The position numbers and the translations under genes are program-made. A DNA stretch of 64,000 nt from Massilia sp. Bi118 (lineage in GTDB: Bacteria > Pseudomonadota > Gammaproteobacteria > Burkholderiales > Burkholderiaceae_D), in assembly GCF_918697865.1 (NCBI RefSeq), contig NZ_CAKKMV010000003.1:62001-126000 (forward strand), given 5' to 3'. Below are positions 26,051 through 34,586 of this stretch, piece by piece; positions within the stretch are counted from its first letter, which is position 1, and each line of letters starts with the position of its first letter. The notes under the pieces are model-generated. The model was not told where the DNA came from, made no database searches, and saw nothing but the letters and a program-made list of their open reading frames with translations.

Positions 26051-27754
26051 TCAGTCTTTCCCGCGACGGCTGCTAGCCAGCCTTAAATAGGGATGTCCGG
26101 GGCTGCCGGGGCGTTTATCCAACGCCCCCGCAGCCCCGTTTTCTTGCTCGGCTTCGGGCGACGTCTGCACCGCCTCATCGAGCCGGAACGAAGCCACCGC
26201 CTGCGACAGGCTGAGCGCCTGCTCCTGCAGGCTGCGCGCGGCCATCGCCGCGTCTTCCACCATCCGCGTACCCTGCTGGGTCAGTTCGTCCATGCGCACG
26301 ATGGCCTGGTTCACGCCGGCCAGGTTCTCGGCCCGTTCGGCGCTGGTCGAGCCGATGCGGTTGACGATGTCGCCGACCGCCTGCACCGAGCTGGTAAGAA
26401 TCGCCATGCTGGAGCCGGCGTCCAGTGCGATGCCGGTGCCGCCCTCGATGGCCGCCATCGCCTCGCGCGCCAGGGTTCTAGCTTCGCGCGCGTCCGCCAC
26501 CGCGCGTCCCGCCAGCGCCCGCACCTCGCAGGCCGCCTGGGCGAAGTTCGCGGCCTGCGGGCCGCCCTGGGCGGCATCGACGGCCGCGCTCAGGGCCACG
26601 CCGCCGGCGCGCGCGCAGGCGACCTCGATGTCTTCGCCAAGCTGGTCCAGGCGCGTGGCCGAGCGGCGCACGCTTTCCAGGGTCGCCACCAGGCGGTGCA
26701 CCACGCTGCCGCCCTGCTGGGCCGCGGTGGACGCAGCTTCGGTCAGGCGGTTGGCCTGGCGCGCCGAATACGCGGTCTCCATCATCGTCGCCGCCAGGTC
26801 CTGCATCGAGGTCGTGGTCTGCTCCAGCGAGGCGCGCACGCCGGCGCGCGCGGGCAGCCCGGCGCGACCGAGGGCGATCTCGCGCGAGGCCAGGCCGATC
26901 GATCGCGCCGACTCGAGGATGGTGCGCAGCGACAGGTTCAGGTTGCGGATGCTGTCGTCCAGCGCGCGCGAGGTGGTGGCGATCTCGTCGTCGCCGTCGA
27001 GGCGGGTGCGCACCGTCAGGTCGCCGCTGGCCAGGCTGCTGGCGGCGGCTTCGATGGCGCCGATCTCGCCCAGCAGCGAGCGCCGCACCGCCATCGTGAT
27101 GGCCAGCGAGGCCGCGATCGACAGGAAGATCACGATCGGCATCAGGACCGCGATGGTCCTGAAGTCCTCGGAGGCCTTGTCGGACGCCTCTTCCGACAGC
27201 TCCTGCTCGCGCCGCGACAGGTCGGTCAGGCGCTCGGCCACCACGCTGAAGGCGCGCTCCGCCTTGGCCATGGCATTCGCGCTGATCGACTGGTCTTCGC
27301 GGGCGATCTCGATCACGTCGCGCACTGCCGCCACGTACAGGCGCCAGGCGGAGGCGGCCTGCTCGATGAGGCGCAGTTCGGCCTCGCGGTGCCGCTGCGG
27401 CGTTTCCTGGGCCATTTTCGCGAGGTTGGCGAAGCCGCGCTCGATGGCGGCCTGCTGCAGCTGGACGTCGCGCACCAGCGGGTCGACCCGGGTGCGCGGG
27501 AAGCTGCCGCTGATCCAGGTCAGGATCTGGTAGGCTTGGGCATTCGCCCGCTGGGCGGACGCCACCAGGTCGGCGGCGGCGCGCATATGGGTGGCGCGCT
27601 GCTGCACGATGGCGTCCAGCGAATCGTTCTGGCGTACCATCGCCAGGTAGGCGCCGCTGGACAGCAGGACCAGCAGCACCAGCACTGCGCCGGGCGCCAA
27701 TAGAAGCTTGGGCCCGATTCTCAGGCGGGTCAGCAGGTTGAACTCGAGCGTCAT
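26051..27754 (-). CDS. Methyl-accepting chemotaxis-like protein with degenerate signalling tip
   Basis: 567 aa from the ATG at 27754, after a strong GGGGAGAGG site. Topology: N-terminal membrane helix (about 15-38), periplasmic four-helix-type sensor (about 40-190), second membrane helix (about 205-225), HAMP domain (IEAAASSLASGDLTVRT) and a long helical cytoplasmic part. The hairpin tip around 375-425 keeps the overall register (CEVRALAGRA, ALSAAVDAA) but lacks the conserved residues that contact CheA/CheW. It may be a signalling-dead or repurposed receptor. The C-terminal 40 residues are polar. No che genes are nearby. Confidence 0.8.
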   Translation of the reverse strand: MTLEFNLLTRLRIGPKLLLAPGAVLVLLVLLSSGAYLAMVRQNDSLDAIVQQRATHMRAAADLVASAQRANAQAYQILTWISGSFPRTRVDPLVRDVQLQQAAIERGFANLAKMAQETPQRHREAELRLIEQAASAWRLYVAAVRDVIEIAREDQSISANAMAKAERAFSVVAERLTDLSRREQELSEEASDKASEDFRTIAVLMPIVIFLSIAASLAITMAVRRSLLGEIGAIEAAASSLASGDLTVRTRLDGDDEIATTSRALDDSIRNLNLSLRTILESARSIGLASREIALGRAGLPARAGVRASLEQTTTSMQDLAATMMETAYSARQANRLTEAASTAAQQGGSVVHRLVATLESVRRSATRLDQLGEDIEVACARAGGVALSAAVDAAQGGPQAANFAQAACEVRALAGRAVADAREARTLAREAMAAIEGGTGIALDAGSSMAILTSSVQAVGDIVNRIGSTSAERAENLAGVNQAIVRMDELTQQGTRMVEDAAMAARSLQEQALSLSQAVASFRLDEAVQTSPEAEQENGAAGALDKRPGSPGHPYLRLASSRRGKD

Positions 27755-27871
27755 TGTCCTCTCCCCTGTCAACAACGATGTCGTGTACACGCAGAAAGAC
27801 GTGCATTGGGGAAATCTACGCTGTCCGGCACAATAGCTCTTGTGCCTGCTCAATATTCGGAAAGGATGCGC

Positions 27872-28201
27872 ATGAACCGTTCCAAAGGGGCCGCCGCCCT
27901 GTTGTCCGCCCTGGTGTTTCCTGGCGTCGGCCAGTGGTACCTGGGCCGGCGCCGCCTCGCCCTGCTGTTTGCGCTGCCGGCGCTCGTGGCGGGCTATGTC
28001 TACCTGAACTTCGCGCTGGACGAGGCGAATGCCCTGACCGGGCAGCTGCTGTCCGGGACCCTGCCGCTCGATCCGGCGGCGCTGGCGGCCAAACTGGAGG
28101 CGCGGCCCACGCCGCTGGCGGTGACGCTGTCGGGTTGGGTGTTTGCGCTGTGCTGGGTGGGGAGCGTGGTGGAGGCTTGGTTGCGGAAGCCGGCGCCGTA
28201 A
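27872..28201 (+). CDS. Small membrane protein, TM2-like
   Basis: 109 aa from the ATG at 27872, with GGAAAGGA 6-7 nt upstream. Hydrophobic helices at about 10-20/25-45 (VFPGVGQWYLGRRRLALLF) and 85-100 flank a polar loop. The GxGQWYLGR motif between helices resembles the TM2-domain family. It is divergent from the receptor gene and followed by a family B repeat. Function unknown. Confidence 0.6.
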   Translation: MNRSKGAAALLSALVFPGVGQWYLGRRRLALLFALPALVAGYVYLNFALDEANALTGQLLSGTLPLDPAALAAKLEARPTPLAVTLSGWVFALCWVGSVVEAWLRKPAP

Positions 28202-28208
28202 ACGAGTA

Positions 28209-28265
28209 CGTGGGCACGGGGTGCCCACCCTACAGTCAACGTAGGGTGGGCACCCCGTGCCCACG
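28209..28265. repeat. Family B intergenic palindrome pair
   Basis: CGTGGGCACGGGGTGCCCAC through CCTAC at 28209-28233 and its exact inverse at 28241-28265. The two 25-bp arms are perfectly complementary around a 7-bp centre. It lies between the convergent small membrane protein gene and prfC and may act as a bidirectional terminator. Confidence 0.85.
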
Positions 28266-28280
28266 TCGATCTACTGCCAA

Positions 28281-29948
28281 TTAATCCAGCTTCGCCGCGT
28301 GCTCGCGCGTCGCATGGAACTGCAGCTTCGGCCAGCGTTCCTGGGTCAGGCGCAGGTTGACGCCGGAGGTGGCCAGGAAGGCCAGGTTGCCGGCGGCGTC
28401 ATAAGCCACCTGCGGCGCCAGCTGGGATTCGAAGTCGGACAGGGCCTTCTTGTCGTCGCTCGAGACCCAGCGCGCGCTGCTGATGCTGGAGCCTTCGAAC
28501 ATGGCGTCGACGCCGTACTCGTTCAGCAGGCGGCTCGCCACCACCTCGAACTGCAGCACGCCGACGGCGCCCAGGATCAGGTCGGAGCCGAGCACCGGCT
28601 TGAAGACCTGCACCGCGCCCTCTTCGCCCAGCTGCTGCAAGCCCTTGTGCAGCTGCTTGGTCTTCAGCGGATTACGGATCCGCACCGTGCGGAACAGGTC
28701 CGGCGCGAAGTAAGGAATGCCGGTGAAGGTCAGCAGCTCGCCTTCCGAGAAGCTGTCGCCGATCTGCATGTTGCCGTGGTTCGGCAGGCCGATGATGTCG
28801 CCGGCATAGGCTTCCTCGACCTGTTCACGCGACGATGCCATGAAGGTCACCACGGACGACAGTTTCACTTCGCGGCCCAGGCGCAGGTGCCTGACCTTCA
28901 TGCCCTTGTCGAAACGCCCCGAGCACACGCGCAGGAAGGCGATGCGGTCGCGGTGGGCCGGGTCCATGTTGGCCTGGATCTTGAAGACGAAGCCGGAGAA
29001 CGGCTGCTCCTCGGGCTTCACGGCGCGCACGGTGGCGTCGCGCTCGCGCGGGGCCGGGGCCCAGTCGATCAGCGCCGACAGGATCTCGCGCACGCCGAAG
29101 TTGTTGATCGCGGAGCCGAAGAAGACCGGGGTCTGCACGCCGGACAGGAAGCGCTCCAGGTCGAACACGTGCGAAGCGCCGTGCACCAGCTCCACTTCCA
29201 TCTTGAGCTGCTCGATCTCCATCGGGAACATCTCGGCCAGGCGCGGGTTGTCGATGCCCTTGATGATCTCGTAGTCGCCGTCGGCCTTTTCCTCGCCGGC
29301 CTTGAACAGCATGATCTCATCCTTGATCAGGTGATACACGCCGCGGAAGTTCTTGCCCATGCCGATAGGCCAGGTCACCGGCGCGCACTCGATCTTCAGC
29401 ACCGATTCCACTTCGTCCAGCAGCTCCAGCGGGTCGCGGGTTTCGCGGTCCATCTTGTTCATGAAGGTGACGATGGGCGTGGCGCGCATGCGGCAGACGT
29501 CCAGCAGCTTGATGGTCTGCTCCTCCACGCCCTTGGCGGCGTCGATCACCATCAGGGCCGAGTCGACCGCCGTCAGCACGCGGTAGGTGTCTTCCGAGAA
29601 GTCCTGGTGGCCCGGGGTGTCCAGCAGGTTGATCACGTGGTCGCGGAACTCGAACTGCATCACCGAGGACGCGACCGAGATGCCGCGCTGCTTCTCGATG
29701 TCCATCCAGTCGGAGGTGGCGTGGCGTCCGCTCTTGCGGCCCTTGACGGTGCCGGCCAGCTGGATCGCGCCCGAGAACAGCAGCAGCTTTTCGGTGAGCG
29801 TGGTTTTACCGGCGTCGGGGTGGGAAATGATGCCGAAGGTGCGGCGGCGGCCGACTTCGCGCGCGATCTGCGCGGCGGTTTTGGCCTGCGGGGCGGCGAG
29901 GACGTCGTCGCCGTTTTCGGTGTTGCTTGCTGCGGTTTCGTTGGACAT
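28281..29948 (-). CDS. prfC: Peptide chain release factor 3
   Basis: 555 aa from the ATG at 29948 (MSNETAAS). Translational GTPase that removes RF1/RF2 from the ribosome after termination. The G domain carries P-loop [18 protein letters not shown] and NKMD; domains II and III follow ([12 protein letters not shown] near the end). About 25 residues longer at the N-terminus than the E. coli protein. Monocistronic by spacing. Confidence 0.96.
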   Translation of the reverse strand: MSNETAASNTENGDDVLAAPQAKTAAQIAREVGRRRTFGIISHPDAGKTTLTEKLLLFSGAIQLAGTVKGRKSGRHATSDWMDIEKQRGISVASSVMQFEFRDHVINLLDTPGHQDFSEDTYRVLTAVDSALMVIDAAKGVEEQTIKLLDVCRMRATPIVTFMNKMDRETRDPLELLDEVESVLKIECAPVTWPIGMGKNFRGVYHLIKDEIMLFKAGEEKADGDYEIIKGIDNPRLAEMFPMEIEQLKMEVELVHGASHVFDLERFLSGVQTPVFFGSAINNFGVREILSALIDWAPAPRERDATVRAVKPEEQPFSGFVFKIQANMDPAHRDRIAFLRVCSGRFDKGMKVRHLRLGREVKLSSVVTFMASSREQVEEAYAGDIIGLPNHGNMQIGDSFSEGELLTFTGIPYFAPDLFRTVRIRNPLKTKQLHKGLQQLGEEGAVQVFKPVLGSDLILGAVGVLQFEVVASRLLNEYGVDAMFEGSSISSARWVSSDDKKALSDFESQLAPQVAYDAAGNLAFLATSGVNLRLTQERWPKLQFHATREHAAKLD

Positions 29949-30402
29949 GGTCTCGCCCTTGCGGCGCGTGTGCATAAACGCGCGATTTTACCGAGTCTCG
30001 CCCCGTTTGTCTTGCAATCGGTGTAGGACAAGTCGGGCTTCCCCGAGCATGGCTTGTGAATTTTTCGTTAACGGCGGAAAACGCCAGAGTAGCGCGCTAT
30101 GTTCCTGACGAACTTAACAATACAAACTTCGTTGTCAACACGTCATATAAAGCTGAGCGCGAAATCGTTTTAATGCCGTCTTGCGTATTCTCGGATACCA
30201 AAAGTGGCCTCTTTTGAATGTTTCTCTCTAGTAGGACTGGACTGACAAAACATCATGCATAGAACCTACATGGGGGCGACGACTAGTCTTATGTTCGGCA
30301 AGAGACTATGGCAATAAAGTACACACATCGCGATGAGGAAACCCATCCAAGCATTCGCCCCCACGAAGGTTCGTGAAGTAAGTCAGAGATAACGAGGACA
30401 AT
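29949..30402. other. 454-bp AT-rich intergenic region prfC / Crp-type regulator
   Basis: Notably AT-richer than the neighbouring coding DNA. It must contain divergent promoters for prfC and the Crp/Fnr-type gene; a TATAAA string occurs near 30146, without a well-spaced -35. GAGGA lies just before the regulator ATG. No RNA gene, repeat or open frame of note was recognised. Confidence 0.4.
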
Positions 30403-31215
30403 ATGAATAACGCTCAACTTGGTGTTGCCGCTCAGAAGCCCCAGTCGGTCAACCAGATTCCCGCATCGGCCGAGGAATTCAAAGTGGCGTCCCGTCCGGT
30501 CGTCAGCTACAGCGGCACCCAACAGAATGAGTTGCTCGCGGCCCTGCCGCGCCAAGACTTGGAAAACCTGTTTGAACACCTGGAACTGGTTCCCCTGCCC
30601 TTCGGCAAGGAACTGTTCGAATTCGGCAGCAAACTCGAATACGTGTACTTCCCCACCACCGCCATCGTCTCCCTGCTGTACGTGATGGAAGACGGCGCCA
30701 CCACCGAAATCGCGGTGGTTGGCCATGAAGGCGCGGTCGGCGTGTCGCTGTTCATGGGCGAACGCGCCACCTGCAGCGCCGTGGTCCAGAGCGCCGGCTA
30801 CGGCTACCGTCTGAAGACCCAGTTCCTGCGCGATGCCTTCAACAAGGGCGGCGCCCTGCCCCAGCTGCTGATGCGCTACACCAATGCCCTGTTCGCCCAG
30901 ATGGCCCAGAACGCCGTCGGCGGCCGCCACAGCTCGATCGAGCAGAAACTGTGCCGCTGGCTGCTCGACCGCCTGGACCGTTCGGCCAGCAACGAGCTGA
31001 AAGTGACCCAGGAACTGATCTCCATCATGCTGGGCGTGCGCCGCGAAAGCATCACTGCCGCCGCCGGCAAGCTGCAGGACGAAGGCCTGATCCAGTACCG
31101 CCGCGGCAACATCACCGTGCTGAACCGCCAGGGCCTGGAAGACTACGCCGGCGAGTGCTACAAGGTCGCTAAAAGCGAGTACGACCGTCTGCTGCTGGAT
31201 GTTGCACGCGCATAA
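30403..31215 (+). CDS. Crp/Fnr-family transcriptional regulator
   Basis: 270 aa. After about 45 polar residues comes a cyclic-nucleotide-binding-type beta roll (FGKELFEFGSKLEYVYFPTTAIVSLLYV, then EIAVVGHEGAVGV), a dimer helix and a C-terminal winged helix with SIMLGVRRESITAAAGKLQ as the recognition part. No Cys cluster for an Fe-S centre is seen, so it is not Fnr proper, and the ligand is unknown. The last 47 bp overlap the 3' end of the convergent histidine kinase gene. Confidence 0.88.
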   Translation: MNNAQLGVAAQKPQSVNQIPASAEEFKVASRPVVSYSGTQQNELLAALPRQDLENLFEHLELVPLPFGKELFEFGSKLEYVYFPTTAIVSLLYVMEDGATTEIAVVGHEGAVGVSLFMGERATCSAVVQSAGYGYRLKTQFLRDAFNKGGALPQLLMRYTNALFAQMAQNAVGGRHSSIEQKLCRWLLDRLDRSASNELKVTQELISIMLGVRRESITAAAGKLQDEGLIQYRRGNITVLNRQGLEDYAGECYKVAKSEYDRLLLDVARA

Positions 31216-32662
31216 GCGGCGACATCTCCAGGACCGGCAGGGCCGGGGCGCCGGAAACGGCGCCGACCGGCCCGGCGGCCGGCACTCCCATAGGCACCCA
31301 GGCTTGCACGCAGGTGCCGACACCATTCACCCCTCGTTCCACCTTTAAAGTCCCGCCCAGCAGCAGCGCGCGTTCGCGCATGCCCAGCAGGCCGTGCGAC
31401 TTCGGGCGCCGCATCGCATCGGGCGGAATGCCGACGCCATCGTCGCTGACTTCCAGCGCCAGCCCCGCCCCTTCCCGCGCCAGGTGCACGACCACGTGGC
31501 GCGCCTGCGCGTATTTGGCGACATTGTTCAGCGATTCCTGGGCGATGCGGAACAGCGCAATCGCCTGCATCGTGCCGGCGCTGTCGGCCTCGAGCTCGAC
31601 CAGGGCTTCGCAATCCAGGCGCGTGGCGCGCGCAAAATCTTCGCAATAGCTTTGCAGCGCCGCCGCCAGGCCCATGTTGTCCAGCAGGCTGGGCCGTAAA
31701 TCCTCGATGATGCGGCGTTTCAGCTGCACGGCCTCGAGCAGGGTCGCGCGCGCGCAGCCGAGCGCGGCCGCCTGTTCCGGATGGCTGTCCTTCAATTGCT
31801 CGCCGACGGAAGACAAGTACATGCCGATCGCCGTCAGGTTGGCGCCCATCTCGTCGTGCAGTTCGCGCGCCAGACGGGCCTTTTCCTCTTCGGAAACGCT
31901 GATCAGGTGACGCGACAGCACGGACAATTGCTCGGTACGCTCAGCCACCACGGTTTCCAGTTGGTCGTTGCTCTGCTGCAGGGCACGCTCGGCGGAGAGG
32001 CGCAGGCTGAAGCCGCGCCAAATCAGGTTGTAGAACAGCAGCAGCACGACGATGGCAGCGGCGTCGATGCCGATACCGATCAGGGCGGTGCGGCGGTACT
32101 GGTCGTAGAAGGCGGCGCCGCCTGCCGCCAGCGCATCGTTCTGCTCGCCCGTCATCACCACCACCTGCAGGCGGATCTCGTCCATGTGGACCTGGTCTTC
32201 CTGCGTGCGGGCGATGGCGACGATGTCCTGCAGCCCGCCATGGCGGTACACCTCCAGCGCCTCGCCCATCAGGCCGATGCGGCGCCTGACCAGGGTCTGC
32301 AGCTGGGCCAGGTTCTTCAGTTGCGAGGGGTTATCGGCGAGCAGGCTTTTCAAGGTGTCGAACTGACCGTCCAGTTCGCGCTGTGCGGTGCGCAGCGGGC
32401 CGAGATAGGTCTCGGAGCCGGACAGGAAATAGCCGCGCAAGCCGCTGTCGGCATCGGTGACCAGCAGGTTCACGTACTGCAGGCGGGTCGACACGCGGTC
32501 CGCCTGGGCCTGCCTTGCATTGGCCGCCTTCAGCCCGTCGAGGTTGCCCACCAGGCTGACGCCGTTCAGCACCAGGATGAGCACGCATACCGCGCACAGC
32601 AGGGTTTGATACCACGGCAGGCTGCGGACCGGCCGGAAGGCGGGGTCGGCACTGAAATACAT
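31169..32662 (-). CDS. CHASE3-type sensor histidine kinase (HisKA_3 class)
   Basis: 497 aa from the ATG at 32662, with GAGAGGA upstream. Membrane helices at about 20-39 and 193-213 enclose a CHASE3 sensor domain (LLVTDADSGLRGYFLSG near 66-82). Then a coiled linker, the HisKA_3 box with phospho-acceptor His269 in ARELHDEMG, and an ATPase domain (SDDGVGIP, GLLGMRERA). This class pairs with NarL/LuxR-type regulators, and exactly such a gene precedes it on the same strand. The C-terminal 40 residues after the ATPase domain are extra and partly encoded opposite the Crp-type gene. Confidence 0.9.
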   Translation of the reverse strand: MYFSADPAFRPVRSLPWYQTLLCAVCVLILVLNGVSLVGNLDGLKAANARQAQADRVSTRLQYVNLLVTDADSGLRGYFLSGSETYLGPLRTAQRELDGQFDTLKSLLADNPSQLKNLAQLQTLVRRRIGLMGEALEVYRHGGLQDIVAIARTQEDQVHMDEIRLQVVVMTGEQNDALAAGGAAFYDQYRRTALIGIGIDAAAIVVLLLFYNLIWRGFSLRLSAERALQQSNDQLETVVAERTEQLSVLSRHLISVSEEEKARLARELHDEMGANLTAIGMYLSSVGEQLKDSHPEQAAALGCARATLLEAVQLKRRIIEDLRPSLLDNMGLAAALQSYCEDFARATRLDCEALVELEADSAGTMQAIALFRIAQESLNNVAKYAQARHVVVHLAREGAGLALEVSDDGVGIPPDAMRRPKSHGLLGMRERALLLGGTLKVERGVNGVGTCVQAWVPMGVPAAGPVGAVSGAPALPVLEMSPLMRVQHPAADGRTRF

Positions 32663-32825
32663 GCTGGAAGGTCCTCTCACGCAGCGACGATGTGCGCGAT
32701 TATAGACTGAGAGCAATTGCCTTGCTTCAGGTTGGGGCTGGCGTGCGGGGGATGTGGTGGCAGGACGACGCGGTATCCACGTCGTCCCGGTCTTGAAGTC
32801 CGCTCAGATGAGCAGACTGTCCTGC

Positions 32826-33458
32826 TCAATCGAGCAGGTTGTTTTTCATTGCGTAATAAGTCAGATCGCTGTTCGACTGCAGGCCCATCTTTTCCATGAT
32901 GCGCGTGCGGTAGGTCGAGACCGTCTTGATCGACAGCGACAAGGCATTGCCGATATCGGACACGGTCGCGCCCTTGGCCAGGCGCAGGAAGACCTGGAAC
33001 TCGCGGTCCGACAGCTCCGTATGCAGGGCCGTGTTGGGGTCGCGGTCGAAGCTCTGGGCCAGCAGTTCGCCGACCTGGGAGCTGACGTAGCGGCGGCCCT
33101 GGTAGACGGTACGCACGGCGGTCTTGAGCTCGTCGGCGTCGCATTCCTTGTTCAGGTAGCCGTTGGCGCCCATCTTGAACAGGTTGAGCGCGTACTGCTG
33201 GGCCGGGTAACCCGACAGGATCAGCACCGGCAGGTTCGGCTGGCCCTGGCGGATGGTGCGCAGGATATCGATGCCGCTTTGATCCGGCATGGCGATATCC
33301 AACAGCAGCACGTCGCAAATCTCGCGACGTGCGATATCGAGGGCTTCACGCCCGGTAGCGCCTTCGGCGACGACTTCGAAATCGCCCGACGACGAAAAAA
33401 TCTGTTTGAAACCTGCTCGAACTATCTGGTGATCGTCACAAATGGCAACGCGTATCAT
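32826..33458 (-). CDS. NarL/FixJ-type response regulator
   Basis: 210 aa. Receiver domain with acidic pair D8/D9, phospho-acceptor D54 in LLDIAMPD and Lys in LNKE; LuxR-type HTH near 145-205 (LSDREFQVFLRLAKG, LSIKTVSTYRTRIMEKM). It probably controls genes in response to the kinase encoded 163 nt downstream on the same strand. The gap contains a GGACGACG/CGTCGTCC hairpin (32763-32787) without a T-run. AGGGAAG precedes the ATG. Confidence 0.93.
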   Translation of the reverse strand: MIRVAICDDHQIVRAGFKQIFSSSGDFEVVAEGATGREALDIARREICDVLLLDIAMPDQSGIDILRTIRQGQPNLPVLILSGYPAQQYALNLFKMGANGYLNKECDADELKTAVRTVYQGRRYVSSQVGELLAQSFDRDPNTALHTELSDREFQVFLRLAKGATVSDIGNALSLSIKTVSTYRTRIMEKMGLQSNSDLTYYAMKNNLLD

Positions 33459-33640
33459 TGTCTTCCCTTAGATTTTTCCTGAGGCAGGAAAGAGCCGAGG
33501 CTGACACCTCACGCCCGGAACTCGCATGCGTTTAAGTCAGCAACATTCGCAAGTGACATTCTAGCACCTCCTAGGTGCAGAACAACAGGAGCACGAATAC
33601 TTGAGCCCGATACGCGAATGATGACTGCGGAGGCGCCGGA

Positions 33641-34054
33641 TCAGGCGGCCGGCGGTCCGTGCTTCAGGATGGCGAGAATGGCGTGCAGTTCCTCACGCAG
33701 CAACGCCGGCGCGATGGTCGGCTCCGGCGGCGCGATTGGCGCCGGGGGTACTGCCTCGACCTCTTCCGCCGCCCCGCTCCGGCCGTCGAGGCGGTTGCGG
33801 GCGCCGCTGATCGTGAAGCCCTGCTCGTACAGGAGCTCGCGGATCCGCCGGATCAGAAGCACTTCGTGGTGCTGGTAATAACGGCGGTTTCCACGACGTT
33901 TGACCGGCTTTAGCTGGGTAAATTCCTGCTCCCAGTAGCGCAGCACATGCGGCTTGACCCCGCACAATTCACTGACTTCCCCGATCGTGAAATAACGCTT
34001 CGCCGGAATCGGGGGCAGTACGGTCAGTTCCATCTTGTTGGGTCGGTCATTCAT
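33641..34054 (-). CDS. MerR-family transcriptional regulator
   Basis: 137 aa. N-terminal winged helix FTIGEVSELCGVKPHVLRYWEQEF (given in part: the HTH spans about 22-45), then RRGNRRYYQHHEV and a short dimerisation helix; the tail is Pro/Ala-rich. No Cys pair for metal sensing is evident. A MerR-type gene directly after ihfA is a common arrangement in betaproteobacteria; its target is not known. It starts 19 nt after the ihfA stop. Confidence 0.9.
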   Translation of the reverse strand: MNDRPNKMELTVLPPIPAKRYFTIGEVSELCGVKPHVLRYWEQEFTQLKPVKRRGNRRYYQHHEVLLIRRIRELLYEQGFTISGARNRLDGRSGAAEEVEAVPPAPIAPPEPTIAPALLREELHAILAILKHGPPAA

Positions 34055-34073
34055 GGCTCGGTTGGCTCACTGC

Positions 34074-34442
34074 TCAGGCTGCGCGTGCCAGCGAACCATT
34101 GTCGGCGCTGGCCGGATTGGCCTCCTCGACCATGCTCTTGAGCTTCTGGCTGGCGTGGAAGGTCACGACGCGGCGCGCCGTAATGGGAATTTCTTCCCCG
34201 GTTTTCGGATTGCGGCCGGGCCGCTGCGGCTTGTCGCGCAACTGGAAGTTGCCGAAGCCGGACAGCTTGACTGCCTCGCCGCGTTCGAGCGCGTTGCGGA
34301 TCTCGTCGAAGAAGGTCTCGACCATGTCCTTGGCTTCGCGCTTGTTCAGGCCCACCTGCTCGAACAGCAGCTCGGCGAGCTCCGCCTTGGTCAGGGTCGG
34401 CAACTCCTGTTCCGCTTCCTTCCGTACCTTGGCCACCTGCAT
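34074..34442 (-). CDS. ihfA: Integration host factor subunit alpha
   Basis: 122 aa from the only in-frame ATG (34442). Sequence-specific DNA-bending protein that works with IhfB. The HU/IHF fold is intact: [25 protein letters not shown] (given in part), [21 protein letters not shown] with the DNA-intercalating Pro. The frame stays open 22 codons upstream to an ATT at 34508 preceded by TAGGGG; the extra sequence would read [18 protein letters not shown], plausible because Burkholderiales IHF-alpha proteins have N-terminal extensions. The true start may therefore be AUU, giving 144 aa. It follows pheT, as in E. coli. Confidence 0.92.
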   Translation of the reverse strand: MQVAKVRKEAEQELPTLTKAELAELLFEQVGLNKREAKDMVETFFDEIRNALERGEAVKLSGFGNFQLRDKPQRPGRNPKTGEEIPITARRVVTFHASQKLKSMVEEANPASADNGSLARAA

Positions 34443-34586
34443 CGCGCGATGCAGGTCAGCGGCCAGCGCTTCCTGGAGTACGTTGGAATCTAGATCGTTG
34501 TTGTTAATTTGAAGCCCCTACTTCATCTGTTTTGGAAGTCGGAACACCGAGAAGGCCGCCGGATTACAGCGGCCCTTCAGGTCCCT

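Noticed and set aside
32763-32787. Hairpin between the response regulator and kinase genes as a terminator
   Set aside because: No T-run follows on the minus strand; it is more likely a relic of a dispersed repeat.
33459-33640. Searched for a tRNA-Pro gene, which follows the ihfA-merR genes in some betaproteobacteria
   Set aside because: No cloverleaf-compatible sequence was found on either strand.
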